Source of the DNA: Nostoc sp. TCL26-01
Lineage (GTDB): Bacteria; Cyanobacteriota; Cyanobacteriia; Cyanobacteriales; Nostocaceae
Assembly: GCF_013393945.1 (NCBI RefSeq)
Contig: NZ_CP040298.1
Span: forward strand, 151,846-215,845
Direction of reading: 5' to 3'
Length of the DNA stretch: 64,000 bases
The notes beneath the pieces were generated by a model. It searched no databases and was not told where the DNA came from. It saw only the letters and a list, made by a program, of their open reading frames with translations. Of this stretch, positions 16,214 to 25,900 are shown one piece after another. Every line of letters begins with the position of its first letter. Position 1 is the stretch's first letter. Position numbers and translations under genes: made by a program.

Positions 16214-19200
16214 ATGGTGAGCCTCATCGCTACACAAGGTTCTCTTTTTGACGTGCAAACTGTTTTAGATTACGGGCAATCGGTAGTCAACGTTGCTCAA
16301 GAACTCGCCAAATTCTTAATTGAGCAACGACCACTGACCACAAAAACGATTCAATCCCAGATGAATCGCCAGTTCCACGGGACAGCAGCAGAAGGCGCGT
16401 GGCAGTGGAAAGATGCCTACGAAGCTGTTGAAGTGGCGGCAATTTTGTACTTGCGGCTCAAGGGTTTATCTGACAATCCTCTGGAAGAATTGCAACTGCT
16501 TGAGTCTCTGTGTCCCACACACACCCGTCGGAGCGAGGAACAATTAAAACTTCAGCAGTTTAGTACCCCGTTGTCTCTGGCTTATTTGGTTTCTGTTGCC
16601 GGACAAATCACGGCTCTTGATTTAGTTTTGGAGCCATCTGCTGGTACTGGTATTTTAGCCCAGTTCGCAAAACTTCAAGGTGCAAGTCTAATGCTCAACG
16701 AACTGGCTGCCGATAGAACAAAGATTCTCCGGCGCTTGTTTCCTGGGACTCCACTATTCTCTGTGAATGCTGAACAAATCAACGACTATCTAGCTGGTAA
16801 AACTCAGCCATCTGTAGTGCTGATGAACCCTCCTTTCTCAGCATCTCCCAAGGTCAACAGTCGCAACCCTGATGCTACACCACGGCATATCAACTCAGCA
16901 TTGCAAAGACTGTGCGATCGCGGACGACTGGTGGCAATTTCTGCTAATTGGTTCTCACCAGCTAATCCTAATTGGCGCGAGACTTTTGTTAAGTTTCAGG
17001 AGAAAGCCAGCTTAGTGCTGTCGGTTGGAGTCAGTGGTAAGGTTTACTGCAAGCACGGGACAACGATGGAAACCCGCATTACGGTGATTGATAAAATCCC
17101 GGCTGCTGATCCAAATAACATCCCTTGCATTGAGCATACTGTTGAGCTTGGAGAACTGTCCAGACTAATTGAGGAACTTCCGCCGCGACCAGTGTGGGAA
17201 CAACCTAAACTGAATGCTCAAGCTTCTGTACTTAAACCGATTTCTTTAAGTGTTAAGTCAAAACCCACTCAATCCACCCCGCTTGATCAGGTATTATCTC
17301 AATTTCAGGATGTTGCAGTTCTCAACTATGAAGTTGTCGATTGGGTTGCCATCGAAGGACTCAAAGATGCACTGTATGAAACATATCGCCCACAACGCTT
17401 GAGAATCAAAGCCGCAAAACCTCATCCCTCACTACTGTGTGAAAGCGCAGCCCTGGCTCTCGTCTCGCCCCCTGCATCCACCTACAAACCCTATCTCCCT
17501 CAGCACATCGTCACACAAGGATTGCTATCTGAAGCACAATTAGAAAGCGTGATCTACGCAGGTCAAGCGCACTCTGAGTTTCTGTCAGGTTCTTACTTGG
17601 TGGATGATTCTTGGGACAATATTAAAGTAGCAGCAAATAGCGAAGAAAATGCCGTTAGATTTCGCCGTGGGTGGTTCTTGGGCGATGGCACTGGTGCTGG
17701 CAAAGGACGACAGTGTGCGGGTATTATATTGGATAATTGGTGTCAGGGTCGCCAGAAAGCCATCTGGATTTCCAAAAGCTCTGCACTTATTGAAGATGCC
17801 CGACGCGATTGGTGTGCTTTAGGTGGTAATGAGAAAGACATTATAGACCTCAGTAACATCAAACTAGGCGATCGCATCCCTTTCACCCAAGGCATTCTGT
17901 TCTGCACATACTCAACCCTGCGCTCTCAAAAGAACGGCAAAAGTCGGCTTAAGCAAATCGTCGAGTGGGCTGGTAAAGACTTTGAGGGAGCGATCGCTTT
18001 CGATGAATGTCATGCAATGGGTAACGCGATGGCACAAGAAGGCAAACTGGGCATGATGAAAGCATCCATGCAAGGCATTGTCGGGTTACGGCTACAAAAT
18101 GCACTACCTCTTGCACGGATTATCTACGTCTCTGCCACCGGAGCAACCATTGTCTCAAACTTGTCTTATGCCAATCGCTTGGGACTTTGGCAGACTGGTG
18201 ATTTCCCGTTTACGAACCGTGAGGATTTTGTAGAGTCTATCGAAGTCGGTGGCATTGCGGCGATGGAAGTTGTTGCCAGGGATTTGAAGGCTTTGGGTCT
18301 GTATCTGGCACGATCGCTTTCATTCGATGGCGTTGAGTATGAGATGTTAGAAATCGAACTCACTCCTACTCAAGAAAGGATTTATGATAGTTACGCGGAC
18401 GCTTTTCAGGTTATTCATAATAATTTAGAGAAAGCGCTAGAAGTTTGTAACATCACTGGTGCAAAAACTTACAATCGCATGGCTAAAATGTCTGCGTTCT
18501 CGCAGTTTGAGTCCCACAAGCAAAGATTCTTTAACCATTTGCTCACGGGGATGAAATGCCCTCAATTAATCAAAGCGATTGAGCAAGATTTAGCCCAAGG
18601 CAATGCTGTTGTAATTCAAATAGTTTCTACCAATGAAGAATTACTCAAGCGGCGACTCAATGAAGTTTCGGCAGACGAGTGGAAGGATTTAAACCTTGAC
18701 CTAACTCCACGAGAATATGTCATGGACTACCTGCTAAGTGCGTTTCCTGTCCACTTGCATGAGATTTATTCTCTTGAAGATGGCGATGAACGCTCCGAAC
18801 CAGCCTTTGATCACGATGGCTCACCCATTGTATCGGCTGAAGCTGTGACTTTGCGAGATGCCTTAATCGATAAATTGGCCAGTCTTGACCCCATTCCCGG
18901 TGCTTTAGAACAACTCCTTTGGTACTTTGGTCACAAGCAAATTGCTGAAGTTACAGGACGGAGTAAGCGCATTCTCAAGGATGATTCTGGACGCTTGTTT
19001 GTTGATTCACGGGGCGCTGGCGCTAACATTGCGGAAACTAACGCATTCATGGTGGGAGATAAGCAAATTCTCATCTTCTCTGATGCTGGTGGTACTGGTC
19101 GCAGTTACCATGCTGACTTGAATGCACTCAATCGTCGGCGGCGATCGCACTATTTATTGGAAGCCGGTTGGAGAGCAGACAATGCTATTCAAGGGCTTGG

Positions 19201-20479
19201 GCGCTCTCACCGGACTAACCAAGCATCTGCACCAGTGTTCCGTCCTGTGACCACCGATGTCAGAGGTGAGCGCAGGTTCATTTCGACCATTGCTAGACGA
19301 CTCGATAGCCTCGGCGCACTTACTCGTGGGCAACGGCAGACTGGGGGTAATGGCATCTTTGATACCAAGGATAACCTAGAATCTCAGTATGCAGAGTATG
19401 CACTGTATGAATTATTCAAGCAAATATTCCAAGGTCGGTTCCACGAAGTTCCTTTGGGAAAATTTGAGCAAATGACTGGACTTAGCCTGACTTCCCATGA
19501 AGGCGGCATGAAAATAGACCTCCCACCTCTGCGACAGTTCCTCAATCGCTTGCTGGCTTTAACAATTGGGATGCAAAACGTGATTTTCGAGCGTTTTGAG
19601 TTGTTGTTGAGTCAGCAAATTGAAACGGCGATCGCCAATGGTGTGTTTGAAATCGGAGTAGAAACGCTTCGGGCTGAACGGTTTACTGTAGAAAGTTGCG
19701 AATCAGTTTATACTCATCCTCAAACTGGTAGCGTAACTAACTACTTGAAGGTTGAGCAAGTTCAGAAAACCAACATTAAAACGGCTGTCGAAATGCTGGA
19801 ATTCGCAACCCAACACCAGGGGCGACTCATAGTAAATGCAACATCGGGCAATGCTGCCGTGTCAATTCCTACTCATAGCTTCTTTGATAGTGATGGTGGT
19901 GCTGTGCCACGGGTTCTACTCGTTCGTCCCCAAAAGGAAACCCGTGTCCCTGTTGATAAGCTGGAATCTTCTACTTGGAAAGCGGTTTCAGTCGATGCGT
20001 TTGTTGCAGCTTGGTCGAAGGAGGTAGACGAATTACCCAGATTTACCACCGATTACCTGCACTTGGTCACAGGAATATTGCTACCAATTTGGAAAATTCT
20101 GCCCCAGAAGAACAGTCGGGTATTTCGCCTGCAAACTTCGGATGGTCAGAAGATTCTGGGACGGGTGGTCAATGCACAAGATATTCAGTCTGTGGCTGAA
20201 CAATTGGGCATGAAGAACAAACTTCTTTCTCCAGCAGAACTGGTTTTACTGGTGTTAAACGAAGGCTATTCGCAGCAACTCCCAGGTGGCGTAACTTTGC
20301 GACGTTCTTTTGTTGCTGGTGAGCCTCGTCTAGAAATAGTCGATGCCCTCTCACTAACTGAAAAGCTTCTGGCTGTTGGATGTTTCACCGAAATTATCCA
20401 ATGGCGTAAGCGGGTATTTATACCAACAGGCGATCGCGCTGCTGGTGTGCTGGCGGCAGTGATTGGGATTGTTGGCTAA
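16214..20479 (+). CDS. Methyltransferase and strawberry-notch-type helicase fusion, possible anti-restriction protein
   Basis: 1421 residues. The N-terminal part is a class I SAM-dependent DNA methyltransferase: SAM motif EPSAGTGILAQF near 140 and catalytic NPPF near 203. The next part is a strawberry-notch-type NTPase: Walker A GDGTGAGKGRQ near 489 and FDECH near 596. It has the family's C-terminal signature, GGTGRSYHADLNALNRRRR near 957, followed by IQGLGRSHRTNQ. Phage P1 DarB, which protects incoming DNA from restriction, has a comparable plan. An anti-restriction role during conjugation is therefore plausible but inferred. ATG 16214 is the only good start. A terminator follows. Confidence 0.8.
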   Translation: MVSLIATQGSLFDVQTVLDYGQSVVNVAQELAKFLIEQRPLTTKTIQSQMNRQFHGTAAEGAWQWKDAYEAVEVAAILYLRLKGLSDNPLEELQLLESLCPTHTRRSEEQLKLQQFSTPLSLAYLVSVAGQITALDLVLEPSAGTGILAQFAKLQGASLMLNELAADRTKILRRLFPGTPLFSVNAEQINDYLAGKTQPSVVLMNPPFSASPKVNSRNPDATPRHINSALQRLCDRGRLVAISANWFSPANPNWRETFVKFQEKASLVLSVGVSGKVYCKHGTTMETRITVIDKIPAADPNNIPCIEHTVELGELSRLIEELPPRPVWEQPKLNAQASVLKPISLSVKSKPTQSTPLDQVLSQFQDVAVLNYEVVDWVAIEGLKDALYETYRPQRLRIKAAKPHPSLLCESAALALVSPPASTYKPYLPQHIVTQGLLSEAQLESVIYAGQAHSEFLSGSYLVDDSWDNIKVAANSEENAVRFRRGWFLGDGTGAGKGRQCAGIILDNWCQGRQKAIWISKSSALIEDARRDWCALGGNEKDIIDLSNIKLGDRIPFTQGILFCTYSTLRSQKNGKSRLKQIVEWAGKDFEGAIAFDECHAMGNAMAQEGKLGMMKASMQGIVGLRLQNALPLARIIYVSATGATIVSNLSYANRLGLWQTGDFPFTNREDFVESIEVGGIAAMEVVARDLKALGLYLARSLSFDGVEYEMLEIELTPTQERIYDSYADAFQVIHNNLEKALEVCNITGAKTYNRMAKMSAFSQFESHKQRFFNHLLTGMKCPQLIKAIEQDLAQGNAVVIQIVSTNEELLKRRLNEVSADEWKDLNLDLTPREYVMDYLLSAFPVHLHEIYSLEDGDERSEPAFDHDGSPIVSAEAVTLRDALIDKLASLDPIPGALEQLLWYFGHKQIAEVTGRSKRILKDDSGRLFVDSRGAGANIAETNAFMVGDKQILIFSDAGGTGRSYHADLNALNRRRRSHYLLEAGWRADNAIQGLGRSHRTNQASAPVFRPVTTDVRGERRFISTIARRLDSLGALTRGQRQTGGNGIFDTKDNLESQYAEYALYELFKQIFQGRFHEVPLGKFEQMTGLSLTSHEGGMKIDLPPLRQFLNRLLALTIGMQNVIFERFELLLSQQIETAIANGVFEIGVETLRAERFTVESCESVYTHPQTGSVTNYLKVEQVQKTNIKTAVEMLEFATQHQGRLIVNATSGNAAVSIPTHSFFDSDGGAVPRVLLVRPQKETRVPVDKLESSTWKAVSVDAFVAAWSKEVDELPRFTTDYLHLVTGILLPIWKILPQKNSRVFRLQTSDGQKILGRVVNAQDIQSVAEQLGMKNKLLSPAELVLLVLNEGYSQQLPGGVTLRRSFVAGEPRLEIVDALSLTEKLLAVGCFTEIIQWRKRVFIPTGDRAAGVLAAVIGIVG

Positions 20480-20488
20480 TAAGAGCCT

Positions 20489-20524
20489 AGCGATGTGGCT
20501 AATCCTCATCGCTTTATTTTTTTT
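20489..20524 (+). terminator. Intrinsic terminator
   Basis: AGCGATG (20489-20495) pairs with CATCGCT (20507-20513), followed by TTATTTTTTTT. It is 10 bases after the stop of the methyltransferase/helicase gene and lies between convergent genes. Confidence 0.8.
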
Positions 20525-20551
20525 CAACTTCTGACGAATAATCGTATATCA

Positions 20552-20803
20552 TCACCTATAAATGTGCATAAATAAGGAATAACCACTAGCTGCCAAAATA
20601 AAAAGTATAATTGCGGAAAATATTATTACATCTCTAAGTATAAATAAAATCCAATCTTTTCTAAGTTCTTGTTTAAACTTCAGTTTTCGCAGCTTGCATT
20701 CAATTTTTGCATATTCTTCAGACTGTTTGCTTATTATTGATACAACTAAAGGATTTTCACCTTTGCTAGCAATTATTTGTGAGATATCTTTTACTTCTGT
20801 CAT
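20552..20803 (-). CDS. Small single-pass membrane protein
   Basis: 83 residues. The first half is a charged helix and one transmembrane helix lies at about 56-76 (VIIFSAIILFILAASGYSLF). The gene starts three bases after the stop of the ribbon-helix-helix-like gene, so both are in an operon downstream of the zinc protease. Function unknown. Confidence 0.55.
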   Translation of the reverse strand: MTEVKDISQIIASKGENPLVVSIISKQSEEYAKIECKLRKLKFKQELRKDWILFILRDVIIFSAIILFILAASGYSLFMHIYR

Positions 20804-20806
20804 GGG

Positions 20807-21058
20807 CTAAAAACCTACAATTTCAGTTTCCAGGTTTTGCTTATCGTCTGTAATCCAAATGTGCCTACCTTTCTGCTTGGCTTCTATAGTTACCTCTAAA
20901 AGAGCGATTGCTTTTAACAATACTTCAGCAGTATCTCCATTCATTTGTTCTTTTAAATTGTTTATTGTTTCATATAATTCTGATGTTATATCTAAATTTA
21001 GTTGAACTCGTTCACCTTGGTTTTGTTTTATCATATCTAGCCAATAAAACAACGACAT
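20807..21058 (-). CDS. Ribbon-helix-helix-like small DNA-binding protein
   Basis: 83 residues. The segment GERVQLNLDITSELYETINNL then EVLLKAIALLE has the pattern of a strand, turn and two helices of ribbon-helix-helix repressors or antitoxins. An alternative start is Met 9 (21034). It lies between the SprT-like protease gene (59 bases upstream) and the membrane protein, all on the minus strand. It may regulate this locus, which is inference. Confidence 0.6.
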   Translation of the reverse strand: MSLFYWLDMIKQNQGERVQLNLDITSELYETINNLKEQMNGDTAEVLLKAIALLEVTIEAKQKGRHIWITDDKQNLETEIVGF

Positions 21059-21117
21059 TTTAATTTCTGAGATAAAAAAATAATCTGATTAAAAAATATA
21101 AGTTTTGATGTTTAATT

Positions 21118-22053
21118 TTAGCCCTCTGTTGCTTTTTCTAGCCATCTCGATGCTTCATTATAAAATTTAAATTTGCTTTCACTAGCTCGAAATTCTTTCG
21201 TATGAACCATTCGTCTTCCATCAACCCACTTCGTACCGTAGTACTTATGTAACAATTCATGATACAGGACAAACTCAACTACAAATCTAGGTACTTTAGG
21301 ATCATCAAGAGTCAAACTTATAACTACTCTATCTCTAGCTAACTCATAGTGTCCTAATTTACGGTAAGTATTAATTCGACTCCATGCTAGACGTGGTTTA
21401 GCAAGACTGGCAGCGAAATATTCCTGATTTACCTGCTCAAATAACTTATCTAGATCATAAAACTTACCTTTTGCCTTCTCTGCCACTACCTCAGCAATCA
21501 AATCAAGCTCTAACAAAATATTGCTGTATTCTTGTGTACTGGCAAAGGCTCTAATTATTTGTGTATTATGTTGACTCTTGCCAAAAATAGCAGATTCTAC
21601 TAATGCTTGCAATACTTCATTTGGGGCATTTATAAAGCCCTCGCTAATCATGATATTAGCTGAAATAGTAGACATTTTGCCTTGATATATCCCAGCTAAA
21701 TTGGTTATTCCAATCATTAATTGCAGGGCTTTTTGACCACGCATACTCAAGATATGTTTAGCAATTTCCCATAAATAACAAGTATTTTTTAGGTGGAGTT
21801 GTAGATAATATTCATCTGTCAAAAATTTTATCCATGAGTAGATTTTTCGAGATTGATGTGTCAGATTTGCTGGTATTGCTTGCTTTTTGGTGCATACTTT
21901 TTCAATTATTATTGATTTTGTAATTAAAGTCTGATGTAGTTGCTGTATTTTAGTCGAATCACAATTAGGATTCGAGGCTAAGTGAAAAATTTCTTGTAAT
22001 ATAGTATTTTGTTCTACTTTAATATTTTTCAAGCGAATAGACTCAATCTTCAT
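21118..22053 (-). CDS. SprT-like zinc metalloprotease
   Basis: 311 residues. The C-terminal third has the SprT/M48-like core: a stretch with FEQVNQEYFAASLAKPRLAW, then RVVISLTLDD, then the zinc motif HELLH (265-269) with a possible third ligand at His284 (MVHTKEF). The N-terminal 200 residues are helical and unfamiliar. SprT/Spartan proteins cut proteins crosslinked to DNA. Here that would be a fitting substrate, for example a relaxase-DNA adduct, but that is inference. The start codon is 21 bases from that of the divergent MOSC/ATL gene. Confidence 0.75.
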   Translation of the reverse strand: MKIESIRLKNIKVEQNTILQEIFHLASNPNCDSTKIQQLHQTLITKSIIIEKVCTKKQAIPANLTHQSRKIYSWIKFLTDEYYLQLHLKNTCYLWEIAKHILSMRGQKALQLMIGITNLAGIYQGKMSTISANIMISEGFINAPNEVLQALVESAIFGKSQHNTQIIRAFASTQEYSNILLELDLIAEVVAEKAKGKFYDLDKLFEQVNQEYFAASLAKPRLAWSRINTYRKLGHYELARDRVVISLTLDDPKVPRFVVEFVLYHELLHKYYGTKWVDGRRMVHTKEFRASESKFKFYNEASRWLEKATEG

Positions 22054-22074
22054 TTTTAGGTTAATTATTAGTGT

Positions 22075-22866
22075 ATGTCTAGTGATAATGGTTCTATTTT
22101 ACATCTTTTTATTAAACATAAGCATGGTTCAGTAATGAGAGAAGTTGAGAAAGTCATATTGAAAGAAGGTTATGGTATAGAAGAAGATATTAATGCTAAC
22201 CCCATCAGTCCCAGGCAAGTTTTATTTGTTAGATATGAAGATATTGTAGATTTAACAATTCCCCCAGGAGAATTACGAGAAAATTTTATCATAGCAGGAA
22301 TAAAATCTGAAAATTTTACTCCTGGTTCTCTTATAACTTTTGATAGTGGTGCTGCTATTCGTTTAACTTTTCATTGTGAGCCATGTAAACGCATAACTCA
22401 TTTAGTTAATTCATTAAAAACTATTCAATATAAAAGAGGTATTTTAGGCGTAGTTATTAATTCAGGTATAATCTGTGGTGGAAATAATATTCAGATTCAA
22501 ACTGATCAATTCCCAGCCTTGCCTGAAAATCCTTATGAACGTTTTCTTAATTTTATCATAAAAATACCAGCAGGCAAAGTAGTAACTTATAAACAAATAA
22601 TTCAAGCTATTGGAGTAGATAACAGCTATCTCAGAGCTATTCCTATTTATATTAAAAAAACATCTGCCGATGATTATCCAATTCACCGTATCTTAGACTC
22701 TAAAGGTTATTTAACAAAGTACGTTTTTAACCAAAAGAATAAATTACAGTTAGAAGGTATTCAAATTCTGAATGATTCGGATTTATCTAACAGTTCAATT
22801 AATAATTTTATAGATGATAGTAAATATTTATATCAAAATAATGAACTTTATCTAAATTCAAAGTAA
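22075..22866 (+). CDS. MOSC domain fused to an alkyltransferase-like domain lacking the catalytic Cys
   Basis: 263 residues. Residues about 7-150 resemble a MOSC domain: SVMREVEKVILKEGYGIEED, ISPRQVLFVRYEDI, FTPGSLITF and C101-E-P-C104, with the conserved Cys kept. Residues about 158-232 resemble the C-terminal domain of O6-alkylguanine transferases: IPAGKVVTYKQIIQAIG, arginine finger R187 in LRAIP, then P202-I203-H204-R205 where active enzymes have PCHR. Loss of the Cys is the mark of alkyltransferase-like (ATL) damage sensors, which normally carry Trp or Ala here. It may bind alkylated or sulfur-modified bases, which is inference. Confidence 0.75.
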   Translation: MSSDNGSILHLFIKHKHGSVMREVEKVILKEGYGIEEDINANPISPRQVLFVRYEDIVDLTIPPGELRENFIIAGIKSENFTPGSLITFDSGAAIRLTFHCEPCKRITHLVNSLKTIQYKRGILGVVINSGIICGGNNIQIQTDQFPALPENPYERFLNFIIKIPAGKVVTYKQIIQAIGVDNSYLRAIPIYIKKTSADDYPIHRILDSKGYLTKYVFNQKNKLQLEGIQILNDSDLSNSSINNFIDDSKYLYQNNELYLNSK

Positions 22867-22947
22867 TACCTGCCTCTTAGATTTTTCTAAATAACTCAAT
22901 AAATCGAGAATTGCTAATATTATTGAGATTTCAGAATTTTAAGCTTT

Positions 22948-25900
22948 TTATGGGTGAAATTCCTGATTTCTCTGTCTAGATTGTGCTAGATTCTGATCAA
23001 TTTGAGTATTAGCATTCTCGAAAGCATGCAAAATTTCTGGCGTTAATTTATTGCTCTGTACCTGACCTGATTGCACGCTCAAAATTACCTCTCCATCTTT
23101 TTGAGAGATCACTAAATCCTTGGTCTGAGCATTGAATACCAGATCATATATTTTCCCCCGCACATAAGTAAAACCATCCTCTCCAGGTTGCCCCAAAACG
23201 TCTCCTATTCTCTGAGCGATTTTGGTCAGCCGACTAATCGACTGATATTCTTCTGTATCTTTCCTCATTGCCATCAATGCGGCGGGTGATAATTGCCCAC
23301 TAGACTTAAACTGATTTGCTATCTCGACAATCCTTTGTTTATAGCTCTCGGACTTCCCCAATTTATCAGCCGCACTGTACCAATCTCTCAAGTAATCAAC
23401 ACTCACCGCGCACGCAGATGATGAACTGGCGCTCTGAGCCTGCTGGTTTTGTTCTAACTTGTCACCAGTTGCCACATCTTTTTGAATGTCCTGGGTGACA
23501 CCTGGAGTTTTTTGATTACTGGTCTGATTGTTCTTCAGTAACTCTGGTGGTTTGAGATACTTCGGTCTATCAGGCAGCGATCGCACTTTCTGGTCATAAT
23601 GATTTTGTGACTCAATCACACTTCCAAACTTCAGAGTCATCGCCTGATAGACAGATTCAGGAATGGACGAACTGACCAAGTTAAAAACCGCCAATCCCTT
23701 TTTAGTTTCCAGAGGTACATCTTCGGGTGACACTTTAGTAAACGCGACATTCTGCTGACTTAACCATTTCGTTACAGTTTCGACTTTATGGTTATCTACT
23801 GCCATCTGTGTAATGCCAAGCATTTTATCTTCGGCACTAGCAAATAGTATTGTGGGTCGCTCTTTGATTTTTTGCAGTATGGGTGCAGCTTTCTCTATCA
23901 TTACCTGCTGCTCTTGATTGACCTTATATGTCCCAAATGCTTGAGTTTCTTTTGTCCACACTTGGGGATATTCGACAGTACTGGGGTCAACTTTCAGTAC
24001 AGTTGTCGTAAAATTGCTTTGCAGCGTCGCTTCTACTGGGGTCAATTTTCCAAATTGTAAAATCCCCAACTCTTTGAGAGCTGCTTTATCCTTTTTAAAG
24101 TGCAATACTCCTAACAGTTCTCCTCCCAGAAATACTGCATCTCTAGTTTTTGATGCTGGTACTTCTAAAGTAAATTTGCGGTAGTCATCGTTAAACGTTT
24201 GACCTTGAAAGTCATAGAAGTTAATCTTATTAATCTTAAGTAAATTGCCATTCGGTGAAGAAGCGAGCGCAAAGGCGTTTTCCTTACTGTCGGGGATAGT
24301 GGTGAGTTTTAAATTTAGCTGATTGCCATCTTTAATATAGTTAAATGCTTGAAGCTGCTTAACTGAATCACTGTCTAATTCACCCAAGGTTTTACCATCT
24401 AGCTTAATTTTTACCGCTTGGTTTGGAACGCTGACTGTACCAATAGCTAAAGTCATTGGTTCATTGTTGAAACTCTTACCTACATAAGCAAACTTACTAA
24501 TTTCCCGGATGGTGAACTCTACAGGTTCTTTTCCTGATACTTGAATGGTGGCGTTAGCTGTGTATGTCTCTCCAGGAGTGATGTTGGCTTGTGCTTTTGT
24601 GCCAATGGGTAGCTGTCCCGTTCTTGGCTCCAGCATGGCGTATTCTTTGTAGTCCCCGTCGCCATCTTGCACAAATACTAACCGAGAAGCGTGGCGTTCG
24701 TGTCCTGGTGGATGGTGCGAAGCTCTGATTTGAATGAGGTATTTTTCCTGTGGATTCCAAACTTTCTCGTGAAAATTGTTGGCTTCATTGCCCAGTGTGC
24801 CTAATGTCAATTCCGTGAATTGCAACTGGTTTAATTGTGAGACAATTTCATCACCGAATGCAGCAAACACAAAGTTGGGGATTTTCTTCTGGGCTTGAGC
24901 GTGAGATTGTTTATCTTCAAGTTCGTCTTGTCTAGCTGCACCGACACTCCATGCTGCTGCCGCCGCAGATAGTCGCTCTTGTTCTGGTATACTTTCTCGG
25001 AATGCTTCAGCCGCCAAGTAAGCTTGCTGGAACATTAACTTGGTTTGTCCTCGGCTCAATTCTGGTTTGAGTTCCAGTAGTTTTGCGTTGTTGGTGGACA
25101 TTCCCGGTTTGAGATGATGATCCTCTACCGACTGTTGGCTTACTGTCCCCAGTTTTCGATATGCGGGTTTACCATCATCCCCAATTTCATTATTGATTTG
25201 CGCCACTGCCATTAACTTATGAGGGCGTTCTTTGGTTTGGGATTTCTCATGAATAGCTTCTAACTTCAGGTTAATAGTCTGCGCTTTCCAAATGAGGGGA
25301 TGTCCGTAGCGGGTGAGATTGGTAATTTCTAGTTGCGCCCCCTGCTGCGTTTGGATAACAGCACAAGGGCCACGTTCTGTTTCCCGCTTTCTTTCCATTG
25401 CCACAGCTGCGTTAAACTTCTGATCAAACTCATATTTGGCAGCGATCGCACTAAACTTTTGCTGTGGGGTAAACTCCACTCCCTTGAACAAATCCTGAAA
25501 CTGAACAATTGGGCGCGATTCCAGTTGTGACTGTTGGAAATATTTATTGGTTTGATTAATGAGCAGTTCTACTGGAGAATAACCTGTGGTAGTTATTCCC
25601 GTGTTTAAATAAGCTGTTCGGGATTTTTTATCTTTGATATAGTTAACCTCTCGATATAAGTAGCGGCTGTTTTCTCTAACTAAGTCCATTTCTGGCTTTT
25701 TGGCGCTTTTAAATAAATCTACTGCTATTTGGTTTTGGTAACACCCTTCTTCAATCATGTTGCGGTACATTTGTCTATTAACATCCATCGCCTGTTGGAT
25801 GATTTCGGGAGTTCTAGTCGGGGCTTGCGACAGAGTTACAAACTCCTGCATATATGGTTTATACTCTGCCCTAATTGGTTTGAGTTTCTCATGATTTTCC

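Noticed and set aside
20552..21058. Toxin-antitoxin pair made of the ribbon-helix-helix-like and membrane proteins
   Set aside because: The pairing is suggestive, but no known toxin motif is present and the operon also contains the protease, so a toxin call is not supported.
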